Shown here: in pieces, positions 38,111 to 51,165 of the stretch
How positions within the stretch are numbered: the stretch's first letter is position 1
Layout: each line of letters opens with the position of its first letter
Origin: Anarhynchus alexandrinus
Taxonomy: Eukaryota > Chordata > Aves > Charadriiformes > Charadriidae
Length of the DNA: 64,000 bases
Assembly: GCA_008711295.1 (NCBI GenBank)
Contig: VUYV01000213.1
Span: forward strand, 284,187 to 348,186
Reading direction: 5' to 3'
The notes under the pieces: model-generated
Told to the model about the DNA's origin: nothing
What the model saw: the letters and a program-made list of their open reading frames with translations, nothing else
Databases searched by the model: none
Made by a program: the position numbers and the translations under genes

Positions 38111-41100
38111 CATCTGGTATGCCTGCTAGAAACAGGGGTTAATAGTCTGTCAGGGGCAGGCAGTGGCAGTGAGTAGCCCTAGGATAAACAAAAAAGCCTT
38201 AACGGCAGGAAATGGGCTTGTTCTCCTAGCATAAGCATTTACATTGGCTGCTAACCAGCAAGAGATGTAAAAGGAGTTGTTTAGTTTACACTTGGAAAAA
38301 AAATAAAGGGAGATGGAAATAAACAGTCTTTTGCATTTTGTGTATCTGTGAAAAGGAATAAAAGCCACCGAGTGTAGCTAAAAATGGTGATATCTGTGCT
38401 CCACGCTCCTGGAAGGAGCCATAGATTCAGCACAAGATTTCAGTCATAAAAAGGCAGAAGGATTACTTAATGTATTTTCATGTTATTGAAATAACTGTCA
38501 TGTAATTACATGCATGACTTTAAGTGACTGCTCATGCAGAAAAAGGACAGAGGGGGTAGAATAGAAGACAAATGGGGAAACCTGGTTAATTGATTCAGGT
38601 TGACATCCGTTTTTTTTTTATAGGAAGATTGACCCTGATTTTCGTTTTGAGGATGGAAAGTCCAAATGCCACTTGTGGTAAGGAAAGCATCCCCATTTGA
38701 CACCACCATAGTCAGGAAAGGATCTGAACCATGATGCTAGGAACCCACCCTTGTGTTGGTGTGGCATTGCTGCAGCACTTAAAAGCGCAAAAGAGAAAGC
38801 CACATTTTAAGATGGGATGAAATGTAAATAATGTACTCATTTGACGAGATTCAGATGAAGTGCTCTGTGTGTGGCAAGCTGAATCTGTATTTATAACAGT
38901 TAAAGAAACACACAAGACGCTCTGGATACACTAAAGACCATGAATAATACATTGTTGGTTCCTAATTTTGTTTTAAATAAACAGACAATGTTCTACCTTA
39001 GGTGGTGTTTTTCCGCTGAAGTGGTGCTACCCTTGCAAAGATTGCTGCTGCATCTGAGTTGTATTTTTCACACAAGAAAACACGACACCTCAGCAGATGT
39101 TGGCGGCTTTCTGTGGCACGCTGGACTACTTGACATCTCAAGCTGAATTTTCTTTCAGAGTCACTCTCAAAGATGTATATTATCCCTTGTCAAAATAAAG
39201 AGTTGTGGTCTCTTTCCAGCCCAGAGAAATACGGTAAGTGCACATTATCACCATAACATCTAAGTTGCTCTCTCTTTCACTACATTAGTGCATATTACAG
39301 CCTTGCAAATGACAGGCTTTCACAGCCTCATATTTTAGTGTCATGTCTTGTTTTATAATGACATCATGTTTTTTCTAGTGGTCCTAGCCCATAGCACCAA
39401 CATGACCCTGCAGCTTTGCAGCCTTTCTCATGGCTGCGAGATCTCCACGCCATACGTTGATACCTGAGGTGGGAAGCAACAGCAATAAAATTACTCATAA
39501 GTTTATCAGCAAAAACAACTAGTAGTGCTCAGCTTATGTGGATGTAGGCAGCACTACCCATCCCCCACCATGTGATGTGTTCTGGTCTGAGGCTGCAGCA
39601 TCCCGTAAGAAAGTTGAATAAATTCTGGTGCTTTTTGATGCTTTCTGCGAGCATCCAAGACACTTCACTGCAGAAAGGGTCTGTCCTCTAGCACTGCGTC
39701 CTTATGAAATAGCAGATCAGAGAAGGTTTCTTCCAGAAAATAAGAAATGCCAGGGAGAGGCCATCTCAGGCATTGGCTCTTCCACTTTTTCCATGTGCTG
39801 TGCCTGCAATAAGCTGTGATCACACAGCCCTCAACATGCAATACTTTCCCATGGATTCACGTATACTTGGGTTGTGTTTTAGACCATCATGTGCATAGCA
39901 TGAGGCAAAAATAACTGCAGCCTTCCAGGAAGAGCACCAGAGATGGAAACCATAAAATCTACACTCCATTCTTTGTTCCCCTGTCTTCTAGTTCAGTCAT
40001 GTACATAGAAGTGAGACAGTCCATTTTTTAAACCAAGACTATGGCTCACTTTTGAATATATAAATGCAAGAACTCTGATAAAGATAGCTCTGCTAACACT
40101 GGGAATTTCTGTTCACCAGAGACTGACCTCCTGGACCTAAATTGCTAGCAGCAACATGAAAGAACATGTGACAAAAACAAAATAACTTTTAGGAATGGTG
40201 ATTAGTTCTTAACAATTCTTGGAACTTCAGTAAGCTTTTCCTTATTTTGAATTCTGCTTGAGTTGCGGATACCTTTTTGCCTTTTTGCATATTCCCAGTT
40301 CAAGCACATCCATCATTCTTTTGCTCATAAGAAAAATTCTGTGTGATGAAGAGAGCAGGAAAAATATGTAAAATAAACATTAGTATGGCAGCAGAGATCA
40401 ATCATTAAAAATTGTAAATCCAGTTGCTTATTTTTCACTGAAAGCATTACTCAAGGAATACAGCTATTCACCACAGAAAAAAAAAAATGCCAAATAGCTG
40501 TACTTGTCTCTGGTTTTCATAGTAGTTCCATCAACATGGCAAAACGGTGGTCTAGTGTGATTTGGTGAGAGATTTGCATAATTTCGTATGGCTTATGTGT
40601 AACTTGGATTAATTTTGAATGAACTGATCTGCAAAACCATTGAGAGTCTTCCACAAGCAGCCCTGATGCTCACCAATGGGAAGCAAGAACAGTCCTTGCA
40701 CTCCGCTAAAGTCCTTTGAGCGTTTATGTTTGGGGAGAAGACCCCAGAGACAGTCACGGAGAGGCAAGGGCAGCCTTTCTTTTCTCCTGTGAACCACATG
40801 TGGGGATGTTTTATTTAGGTTGGCATACAGTGAAGGCAGAGAGCAGCAAGCAAAGACTCACCACCGGACCTTGGCACCCCCAAAGTTTGCCAAGAGTCAA
40901 GCCAGGCCCCCGATATCTGACTGCTTGCAGCACCCATTTCTTCCCACCAGCCCTAGAGTTTAGATTTATGGTCAGATATCTAGGTTTGGGATCTAAACTG
41001 AATTGTTATGAATGTTTTCCCATCCCTCCAAAAATTGCATGGACTGCAACTAATACTTGGATTTAGCTCTAAACATGGAGTGTTCATATCTATTCCCGTT

Positions 41101-42648
41101 TATCCAAAACTCTGCCGATTTTTAAAAATGTTCTCCACAAAAAACAAATAAACAAAAAAACAAACAAAACATTTTTACTCAGTGCTGAACATTTTCTTTC
41201 ATAACTGATTTATGTAGGTTTCGCATAAATAGAAACTTAGTAAGCTCCCAATGCAAACTTGTACTTCATATTACACTGTGTTGGAGCATTTGATGAAACT
41301 GATAATAATATCCTTTATTGCTTCTCTTTGGAAAGGTCTTTACTTCAGGAATGGAATTTCTGTGTTTGAAGAAAAAGCTACAGGAAAAGTGACATTATAG
41401 GGACGGTCAGGGGAAGCTGTTCAAAGGAGAACAAACATGTTTTCACAGCAGATGATGTGGAAAGCAATCAAACACGGTTGGCTCTAGAGTGCAGCTCCTT
41501 GACGTAGGCCCCACCTTCTGCTCTTACAAGAGAGATTGTTTTAAGCTGGGGAACGTGAGGTCAAACACTCTTCCAATATTTTGACAATAACCAACTATGG
41601 CCATTTGGGCTATTTTTTATCTGCATTAATATCCAGTCTTTTTAAATGGTCTTGGCATGCTTTTGGCCTCAAGAACTTCCTGTGATAATCAGCACCAGAA
41701 CTGAATTATGCGTTGCTGTCAAAAGATATTTCTTTAACCAATATCATTTTGGCAGTTTGTTTTATTATCACTAAATGTTCTTTTCTTTCTGATCTCCCTG
41801 AACTTTATTTACAGATATGAAGATCTCATAATTATAAAGGTATAAATGAAAGTGCATTTGTGAAAGGATGGACACTGAGTTGTGGTTTACACAAAAACCT
41901 AATCACAGGAGTAATTACTCAGTCTGGGACAAAATGCCAGTGTGTACCTGAGTACGTGTAGATATGCACAAAAATATTTGCATGGGAACGTCACTGTGAG
42001 GCTTCTTGACCACACTTTTCACATCTAGACATTTCACTGCATATCGGTGTCTACATGGATGTGAAGTAGACAACTGCATTTATTTTACATGAATAAATAC
42101 AAGCACTATTTAAATCAGAAAGTTCATTGTTCAAAGGAGTAAAGCATTGTGCTTATGCCTTTAAAGAGTAAGCACTCCCATTTGTAATCAGCATAAGTGA
42201 TGTTGTGTTTCTGAATAGCCCACGTGTGTAGACAAATGTTCTCACTGACCATTTAAATAACAACATTTAACTAATTTAACAAATGGCATGATGATTTAAC
42301 GCTTGCAATACACCAGGTTTGTGAGTTCCAGCAAGAACTGGAGCCTGAATGTACTACAGATTTACCTAGACTCTGTAAGGCTGACATGCTGGCTGCCCCA
42401 ATACACTAAGCATTGGGCCTTCTCATTATTACTGTGGGAAAGCAATTTGAGCTGCTTCCTTCCTTTTGCTTATTTTGAAGCTTAAAATTAAAAGAGATAC
42501 TCCCCATGCACAATTACTGTTAACATTAACGTGAACGACACATGTACCTAATAAGTGAAACCAGACACCATTCGTTGCATTTGCAGTTTAGGTGTTGTGC
42601 AAATTGCGTCTCTTTATTAAGTTGGACTTTTAAATGCCTGATACTTTC
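38111..42648. other. Non-coding DNA, nothing recognised
   Basis: AT-rich unique sequence. Short frames (at most 116 codons at 40716-41066, in a slightly GC-rich patch) show no family resemblance. An A-rich CAAA/AAAC simple repeat is at 41137-41171 and a run of A at about 40476-40489. Confidence 0.5.
41137..41171. repeat. A-rich (CAAA)n-like simple repeat
   Basis: Irregular CAAAA/CAAAT/CAAAC units over about 35 bp, low complexity. Confidence 0.8.
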
Positions 42649-42673
42649 AATAACCTTTTTTCAAAAGGTTATT
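42649..42673. repeat. Perfect 11-bp inverted repeat (hairpin)
   Basis: AATAACCTTTT, a 3-base loop TTC, then the exact reverse complement AAAAGGTTATT. It is an isolated hairpin in AT-rich DNA without a following T-run. It could be a decayed MITE centre or chance. Confidence 0.9.
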
Positions 42674-44520
42674 TTCATTAATATTGGCTCATGTCATACA
42701 ACACCTTCTAATCTGGACATTTAAAATTAAAGTCTTCATATACATGCAAGGTGTAGAAGCATTTGTTAGACTACTCTACCTCTTTCCCCTCCAGAAGATT
42801 GGTTTTAAATGTTAATCATTTTTAAATGGCAGCACTCAGTTATATTTAATGCATATGGAAGGTTACTGGTAAAACAGGACCAAGAGAAGTAATTATTTAA
42901 TTTATATTTTAATTAAATACTGATAGCAGCATCAAACACATTCTAGTAAAGTCTATATCCCAAATTTTCTTTTATATTTCTAAATCTGTCAGGCATATTC
43001 TGAAGTGGACACGATTGGGGAAATTATCAGGAATATAAAGAAGCTCCAGCTGAAATCAGAAATTATACCCCAGCATGTTTAGATTGCAAAGTGAGTCCCT
43101 ACACTTACCACATCCCAAACATCCCACATGAATTTTGGCGCATCTGGGCAGATCAGAGCACTCTGACACCGGGATGTGACTCTGTTCAGAAAGAGCCTCC
43201 TTTATGGGCTGGGGGGAGTTCAGCCCATTAATCATCCCACCCTGCCCTCTGTGCACCATGACTGCTAAAAACTTTGCCAGGTATCGGTAACAACAATGCT
43301 CTGGTCAGTTGTCACCCTGAAAATGGGCTGAAGCTCCGTGAAACTGAAAAAAAACCCACGCTGCTATTCAGTGTCTAACCTGGGACGTCGGTAAGACCCT
43401 TCCTCCATGGCTGGGCAAAGATGAGCCCCACTGATGGAGGATCCCAAAGCCGGCCGGGTACGCTCTCCCACCTGCAGGGCCTGCTTTCTTTCTTGGCCAT
43501 CTGCTTCCACCTATGCTGCCATGATATTATTGAAATGGCAGTAAAGTTTTGAACACAGTAAAGAACGTGTTTTGTTTTGTTTTCCCCCTGGAACACCAAA
43601 AGTCATGAAGAACGCAGGTTTCGTGGGGGAGGGAGAGAGAGGGAGTAAATCCCTGCCCAGACCTAATCTTTTCGTTAGCCCCTTGAAGCTCAGAGTAAGA
43701 GCAGCTGTTGAAAACTGCAACTGTCTTTTCCATACATAATTAAGTATAGTCAAATATCAAGTCCTATCATCAAGGGGTCAGTTAAATGTAATTTCTTTCC
43801 GCTCTGCATATATGCACAGAGGGAGCTTAAGTCCTCTCTCATCTGGTTTCTTCATCCTTAAAAGAAACAAAAGCACACTGTACAGTATTTTCTAATTTGA
43901 TAGTATCTTTATGGGATTTTAATATCCTCCTCCTTGCCAGCTACAAGCCAGACCAGCAACAACTGCAGCTACAGTTATGAGATGCAGCTGTTTGGGGACT
44001 GTAAAGGTCTATCTACAGCCTGGAAATTTCCAGTCAGTGCAAACACAGGGCAGGCTCCACCACCGTTAGCGAAATTTTGAAATTCTGCAGGCAAAACATT
44101 GGCTGCCACCAGCGAAGCGCTGGCAAAATTAAACCTGCTTAAGCAAGCAGGGTACTCATTGAAAGGGGTAGGGACCGCCGGCTGCCGGGGTGGAGCAGGG
44201 CTACTAACAGTACTAACCACAGAAATTGTGTTGTCATCCAGGGAAAATCCCATCTGCAAAAACTGCTCTGAATGGCAACTGTAATGGCTGGCGAGGGGCA
44301 GGATGCGCACGACGAGCACGGAGGATTTGGGTAGCTCTTCTGCTGAGCAGAGCTATTTCCTCCTTCTCCTCTCCGTGAGGTCAGGAAGGATTGGCAAGTA
44401 ATACCAGTGACAACAGACTTGGGGGAGTCAGGGTAGGTCTTGAAAGATTCAGCCATTACCTTTTTTGTATGGCTTATAATATACGTAAAATTCGCATAGA
44501 CTTTACATTACCATAGAGAT
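42674..44520. other. Non-coding DNA with a GC-richer patch
   Basis: AT-rich to about 43050, then GC-richer. At 43930-44330 both strands are open over the same interval (114 codons on minus at 43975-44319, 61 on plus at 44099-44284, the latter only from a TTG start). Two small hairpins lie at about 44109-44151 (CCAGCG/CGCTGG and CCTGCTT/AAGCAGG arms). The predicted proteins show no recognisable domain. I call no gene. Confidence 0.45.
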
Positions 44521-44586
44521 ACGTTTCACTGTGAGAAGTTTCAGTTGCTTTAACAAATAACGCAGATAACAACCCCCAAGTTAAAT
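44521..44586. repeat. 66-bp direct repeat, left copy
   Basis: Identical at all 66 positions to 44720-44785. The two copies bracket a truncated CR1 and an N. The right-hand copy continues into sequence that reads as an uninterrupted empty site. Confidence 0.97.
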
Positions 44587-44717
44587 CACAGAATCACAGA
44601 ATTTTCAGAGTTGGAAGGGACCTCTAGAGATCATCTAGTCCAACTCCCCTGCTAAAGCAGGATTGCCTAGAGCACATCACTCAGGACTGCATCCAGGCGG
44701 GTCTTGAAAATCTCCAG
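44587..44717 (-). mobile_element. CR1 LINE 3' fragment, cut off by an N
   Basis: On the minus strand this is the terminal 130 bp of a CR1 3' UTR ending in two octamer units at 44587-44602. It looks close to the typical CR1 3' sequence (CTAGATGATCTCTAGAGGTC region intact). It stops at the N at 44718 in the middle of the 3' UTR, so the true 5' end is unknown. The perfect 66-bp flanking duplication points to a recent insertion seen through a haplotype or assembly artefact. Confidence 0.95.
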
Positions 44718-44718
44718 N
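44718..44718. other. Single-N assembly joint
   Basis: One N between the CR1 fragment and the second copy of the 66-bp repeat. It probably marks a contig joint, not a miscalled base. Confidence 0.8.
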
Positions 44719-44719
44719 C

Positions 44720-44785
44720 ACGTTTCACTGTGAGAAGTTTCAGTTGCTTTAACAAATAACGCAGATAACAACCCCCAAGTTAAAT
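44720..44785. repeat. 66-bp direct repeat, right copy
   Basis: Exact copy of 44521-44586. It is followed directly by GAGTTGTG, where the left copy is followed by the CR1 tail. Confidence 0.97.
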
Positions 44786-46960
44786 GAGTTGTGTTATAAC
44801 ACAGCCTTGTTTTGTGATGCTTCTTCTGCAGCTCAGATACTTCTCATTATCCTTGACTTAACACCTGTGACATCTTCACATGTTCCCAAACCAGCACAGG
44901 GAGAAAAGCAACCTTATCCTGATTCTTAAAAAAAAGGCAGAGATAAAAACATCTCACCATCTTCAAGCTTACTTCTATCCTGAGGGTGTTGTGGTTTATT
45001 TTTTTTTTTCTTGGCTGGGTTGTTCAATTGATGGAGCTTTATCAGCTCATACAGATTATACCTGACTTGCCCAGTGTACTGGAAGCGCTAGTGAGGGATT
45101 AGCTGCTGAAGCTGGCACATTAAAACTTGGGGAACTATAAAAGGTTCAGCCTCTTGCTCAGATGGCTAAAATGTTTGCACGTCCTTGGGACTTAGCTTAG
45201 CCTACAACCGCTATATATTATTGACGGTGCAATGCAGTGCAATAATGTCAGTTGTGTCACCGCAGAGATAGGTCCATTCTCCCTCACCTTGGTTGATAAT
45301 ATTTGTACACACACCGTTTCTCTGAAGAATTTGAATCCCTGTCTTCTGATGATGGCTTTCACTTCACAGTGGAGTCAGCTGAAAAAGGATTCAGGTAATT
45401 CAAAACACAAAGCCACATTTTCAGCATGAGGATAAAGAAGTATCAGAATTCGCAACACTTCCTTAAGCCTGATGTACTTTCTATAGAATATAATCTGTAC
45501 TGACTCAAAAGGACAGCATAGGAATTTGCTGGCTTTATACGAGATCTGAAAAATACAAATTAATTGTAATTCCATAATACCATTCTGTGGTTGTTCTTAA
45601 GCTTGAAGGAAGGATTACTGGAGCAAAAATATCTCATTCTGTAAACCAAAGGCCTCATTCAATAGTATTTTAACATTAAAATTCTGCTTATTCAATGTAT
45701 TAGAGGTAATATCTGTGTCAAACAAGCTCTTTTTGCCTGAAGGTTCAGCATTAACACTCCCTTAAGTCTCTTTTAAGCACAGGTAGCTCAGCACCTTCAT
45801 CCACAATAGCTTTAATAATTACTTGGCTTCACGCGACAAACTATGCCTTTGTTTCTGCCCTTAACCATTCTTTCATCAGCTGCTGCTGCACACATTAGAC
45901 AGAACATTTGAGGACAGACAAACAGACTGGAAAAGTGGTTTGTGAAAATATGTTGAGACAGCTGCTGAATTTTAAGGGCTTGTCTGTACCCGGCAAAAAA
46001 GGTGCAACAGAGAACCATATGGTTTCAAAAGCGGCGCGATCCTTGCAGCGCTTGTATGGTACATGCGCAAGCCTCAAAGCTATTTGCAGAGATCAGCTGT
46101 ACCAAAATGCTATGAGGGTACAGCTGCTGTTGCTACTCCCTCCCATGTCCTTGCTTGGTTGCATTGGCTGAACTGGGACAACAACCCAAACTAAGCAGAC
46201 CTCTCTCTTACATACTTCTTTACCCCTGACCCTACCCTACTGTCTTTCACAGGCACTTGATATGCCTTCCTCCGCAACGTCAGGTCCCTTTTTGCCTGCT
46301 CATGTGTAGTGGTTTCATGTAATGAATACAGCTGTCCCAGGCATTCAGCATCCTCTCCTCACCTTTCTAAGCGTACCTCGGTGGGTAGCAGAGAGGCTTT
46401 GTGGCCTGGAGTCAAAAAGAAATAATGAACACTTGTGAATGTTTGCCAATGGGAGCTCTCTCTGACCCTTCAGGTGGTGACACCCAACAAGACGTGACTG
46501 GAGGAGCCACTACTCACTCAAGGGACACCAGGTGAATTAATTCTTACAATGCCCATCTTGAAGGTAAGGAAGGACTTGACGTAGTGTTTGTCCCCTGAAT
46601 GCCTGGAGCAACAGGGTCACTGGCTTGAAGCTTTGAGTGAGACATTGCTTCATCCTTTATATCCCTATTGCATTGTGATAAAGTCTTCAGTTATATTATA
46701 ATCACATACTATTTTTCAGGAGGATACTTCACTGCACAGGTCAAATGAGCACAAGTGATGCTCTTCCAACCCTAGGTCAAATACTCTGCTGGCTCATAAA
46801 ACACTGAGAATCCAAGAAAATCCATGAAAAAACACCACATATATACACATTGCCATGATGCAAACAAAAAACCCTTTTCATTGGACTTTCTGATGCCACT
46901 TTCTCAGTGTCGCATCTTTTCTGATGCTGATTCTCTAGCCAATTCCAAATTGTGTCAATT
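44786..46960. other. Non-coding DNA, nothing recognised
   Basis: Unique sequence with a T-rich run near 44999-45011 and frames of at most 87 codons. A TAGTGGTTTCATG word near 46308 was considered as an LTR edge, but no matching partner was found. Confidence 0.5.
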
Positions 46961-47140
46961 ATAGAATCATAGAATCATTTACACTGGAAAAGACCCTTAA
47001 GATCAAGCCCAACCATTAACCTAACACTGCCAAGTCCACCACTAAACCATGACCCTAAGTGCCACGTCTACCTGTCTTTTAAATACCTCCAGGGATGGTG
47101 ACTCAGCCACTTCTCTGAGCAGCCTGCTCCAATGTCTGAA
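46961..47140 (-). mobile_element. CR1 LINE 3' fragment, diverged
   Basis: Minus-strand CR1 3' UTR. The octamer tail is at 46961-46977, followed upward by diverged 3' UTR words (CCAAGTCCACCACTAAACCA, then CCTCCAGGGATGGTGACTCA). It is truncated near 47140. It appears to belong to a different CR1 subfamily from the copies at 16-19 kb. Confidence 0.92.
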
Positions 47141-50084
47141 ATTCATTTTCTGTCTTACTCTCCCATGGTTATCCTTTTCTTCTGAATAATCTGAATTTTA
47201 GAACATCTCCTTTTAAAAAAGTAGGAACATTACAGGAGTAGCTTCAAAGTACCAAGCCACAACGTCCATGCTGGATCTAAGATGATGCCATTGAATTCAG
47301 TGGATTACACTGGCCCATTTTTGCTTACTTTATTTCCAATGGGCTCTAAATAAACATGCTTCAGGCTAAAAACGTAATCCAATCTTCCGACACCTTGAAA
47401 TGCTGAAATTAAACTTCTTGCATCCTTAAATAAAAGCTTGGAGAACCAGTTCAACAACTGATTTTACAACTTAGACCTAAGAATCCTATAACTGGTCAAC
47501 AACATTAAATCATACTATATTAAATCCTTTTCTGAATTGCTAAAATTATTTAAATAAAGCAAGTTTAGCATATGGTTTTAGACATAAATATTTATGACCC
47601 AATACTTTTTGTTGATCAGCGTCTAGAAACAGGAGTACGAGCACATCCGTAGATCAGACATGTAGACTTTTATCAATCTGACATTCTTCTAGGAGGAAGC
47701 ATCAAAAGTGAATAACATATACAAACCTTTTCTTTGGCAGAAAAAAAAAAAATCTTTCCTTTAAACCATAAATAGCTAGGTTTATCCACGCTCTTAACAC
47801 TAGTAAACTAAGGATTATGGGACTTTAGTTCAAAAACCGTTGTAAAAACCTTATCCTAATAAGCAAAGTGGCTGAAGTAGGTATCTAAAGTAACAGCATA
47901 TGTCAACACACCATACTGAGACATATTATTTTGATTTATACCTTTGATTTCTGCATTACTAGATAAAATAGAACATTAAAAAGCATTTCCCATTTCTATT
48001 GCCAATGAAACTGTTTAACAGAATTTATAAAACATTTAAAATATTTCTTTTAGTAACTGCTATCTGTTATTGCTCATGCACACTCTAGGAAGTTTATGAG
48101 AGTTTCATGCCAGAGTGCTTTTTGGAGGGAGAAAGTTATGTTTCTATTATTTATTTATAATGTAAGTTCAGAAGGAATAGAAAATAATGAATCTGGAATA
48201 ATGATCTGTTTAATGGCTGACAAAACAGATTCCGGAGCATTTTCAGTCTAATGTTACCTTTCCATTTTTTGTCTGAGTAGAAAAGAAAAATGATGTAAGC
48301 TAATGCTGAAAGGTAGATATGTATATCAGAAACATGAGACATTTTAATTTATTCCTACATGGCTGCTAGCAGGTATACCCATGTATATTTCAACTTCTGT
48401 ATTTGAAACCATCAACACCATCTCATTCAACCTATTCTAACCCAGACACATCTCTTGGAAATATCAGCAAATAGTTAATTAGTTAACCAAAAGAAATCAA
48501 CAGATTATTGCATGTAAAAAAAACCTGTAATCATTTAAAAAGCTAACAGAATATGCACACATTCATTTTCAGGGTCTGCATCTCTCTGGTGCTCTACGTT
48601 GCAGCCGGGTTACATGGTCTTGCAGCGCACCGATGTCACTGTGCAAGCTCCAGCGGAGAGCTGGGGCTCATGCCTCCAGCTGTGCTGCAGGTACCTGGCA
48701 CAAAGCATCTAATCTTTCTGTGACAAGTGCCCAGATTAAGATAGCAGGAGGTTCACAGTTTTTCTTCCCATTGCTCCTCCTGGGGTGTGCTGGGGTGACC
48801 CCAGAGATATCCCTAAAGTTACTGAAATTGGCTGGTGAAGTGATGGGCCCTGACTTTGGCTCCAGGTCTGCACTTACACACACCACCATGGGCACAACTG
48901 TGGTGTCATTGCTTGGGACAGAGGGAGTAGTGGCAGAGGTTCCTGCAGGATATTTGAGGGGACAAGGATGTTGAAGTTGGTGATGTGTTCAGTGGCTGAA
49001 AAGTATCTAAGGTAACAATGATTTCTTGTCATGCCACCAAATTGCAGCCTTCGAAACCTGCTGGGTAATTTTTTTTCACTGCCACTCTCAAGACTGTCAC
49101 TGTTCAGTGGTGACATCCAGCAGGCGTATCCCAAGCCCTCCCTCTCCTGGAGGAACTGCAAGAGAAATGTTTTGCTGTTTTTGTTTTCAAGGACTATCCT
49201 TGGCTCATCAGGCAGCTCCACTGCATACTCAGCAGGACTCTAGCTGCTGCGGTGAATGTACTTCCCATGGTCACTGCCCTGGTCCAGTGGGACAGCACAG
49301 ACAGTGAAACACCCATATTTATATGAACCTTTGCAAAGGTTTCTAATGATGTGTGGATTTTAAATCAGTGTAATGACTTCACACTCTGGTGAGTTAACTC
49401 AAGAGATGCTACTTTTATTCTAAAAGTAATTGGAAAGGAAAAACATTTAGAAAATAACTGCTTGGCTAGGTGGTGTTAGCTGATGCTCCTCTTCTTGTAA
49501 ACATGCTCTAGGTCATGCTTGTTTCCCAAGCAGAAAGCCCTAATGAAAACAGGCAACATGTTGCTGCAACAGACAGGAGAAAAGGAGGTCATCACAGTCC
49601 TGGAGCTGGTGGTTATCACACCGCCCCGGTGTGCTGCTCTGTCTCTGCCCTGTCCCCGTGATGTCCCTGCTCACTGTCTGCAGAGCACGCAAGAAATCAG
49701 TGGCAAAATAGTGCATACCTGCAGTCACATAAACACATAAACACTTTCACTCACAGTAGTGCTCTCATTATCTGGCCATCGGAGGCAGCTAAGGCTGAGA
49801 CAGGAGAGACATTATAGGATCCTGTCTGCCTAGTGTGTTCACAGTCCACTCCAGCTGGGAATGACTTCCAGATGGTACGTTGCGAATGTGCCTCCAGCCC
49901 ACAGCCCAACCCCTTATCGATCACACTGGCCAATACTGGCACCGAGCGGGGGGAAGCGGTGGCTCATTCAGCCCAGTCAGTGTTAGTAGACTTCATCAGG
50001 ACAAGGATGAACTCTCCAGGGAAGCTGGTTGTGGAAAAACTCTATTTCTGCTGCAGGAGAAATGTGTCTTAGAATTAAAAAATT
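47141..50084. other. Non-coding DNA with a GC-richer part
   Basis: AT-rich to about 48550, then GC-richer to about 49340 and again at 49560-50000. Frames of up to 115 codons (48633-48974 plus, 48874-49221 minus) overlap between strands and resemble nothing known. A possible old amniote repeat word (GCCATTGAATTCAGTGGATT) is at 47287-47306. Confidence 0.45.
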
Positions 50085-50212
50085 AACCACACACACATTA
50101 AAAAAAAAACCCCACCAAAATTCAAAACAAAACAAGAAAACCCACCCAAAAACAAACAAACAAACAAAACAAAACAAAACAAAACAAAACAAAAAAAAAC
50201 ACCCAAAAACCC
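50085..50212. repeat. A-rich (AAAC)n/(AAAAC)n simple repeat
   Basis: About 125 bp of A and C almost only, containing (AAAC)n at about 50151-50166 and at least five AAAAC units at about 50165-50190. No retrotransposed body precedes it on either strand, so it is probably an expanded microsatellite and not a poly(A) tail. Confidence 0.9.
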
Positions 50213-51165
50213 AGGAGTCTAGAAAAGTGTATGTGATCTACATGTGAAGACCTTATATGAAATCTGTCTTACCTAAGTGCCTTTCTGAAAGAAACTGCTG
50301 TTAAAGGGTTAACTGTTAAAGAAAGCAAATGTTTGGACCCTTTTGTGCTGGGTTGCTTCTTTATGATGGTCCAGTCAGCAGAGATATAAAAGTCTGCATA
50401 GACATTTTGGGTTTAAATGGCATGGTTCAGGTTAGCTTAACTGCATGTCAAAGTTCAGCTGAAGCAGTGCTGAAATAGTGAGGATCCGCACCACCAAACA
50501 ACCATTGCTGTGTACAGACAACTCCTGTTGAGAATTACGTAGGGTTTTTTGTAGAAATTATGTTCTTGAGGTCTTCTTTCTTTTTTGTGAACAACTTTTT
50601 AACACTAAGATCTAGAATAAAGACTGGAATGAATTTTTTTTTTTGTGAGAATGACTGCTTTCTTTCAGCTGCATGTTCAGGCTCCACCTACTGAAGGAAA
50701 TAATTTATTCTTCTAGTGACAATCTCCTTGCACCCCTTCAGTTTTTGAGCACATCTATACAACTGAATCTATTTCTCTCATAATTTTTCTCCTGCAAAAC
50801 CAGAAATTTCTCCCTCCTTTTTTAATATAAACTGTATACAAAACCTGTTCTTTTTTTTTTCCCCTAATGTATAACCCTGCCATAATTTCCAGACTTTTCT
50901 ATGCAATATTACAAGGTATAAAGGGGTATAGATTCCCTCTTCAATTCATGTCCCCAGTGTTGTTTTGGGGGAATAGATTTATTTTTTTCTGGCAAGCCAT
51001 TTTTAATCATGTACTGTGACGTTTCTATAATTGTAGGGATATGAACCTATCTGCTGCAGAATACATGTCACACTGTAGTCCACACCTGTATGGACTGACA
51101 AGAAGTATGCAGCTGTACACTCACCGGGGTCAAGCTCTTTTTGGCAAACGTATACTTATTTTCAA
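50213..51165. other. AT-rich non-coding DNA
   Basis: Several T-runs (near 50636-50645 and 50850-50862). No gene or repeat family is recognised. Confidence 0.5.

Noticed and set aside
44521..44785. A genuine 66-bp target-site duplication
   Set aside because: Far longer than known for CR1-type insertion, and an N sits at the joint; an allele or contig-overlap artefact is simpler.
46240..46560. Possible LTR edge (TAGTGGTTTCATG word)
   Set aside because: No partner repeat, no primer-binding site and no retroviral coding remnants were found nearby.
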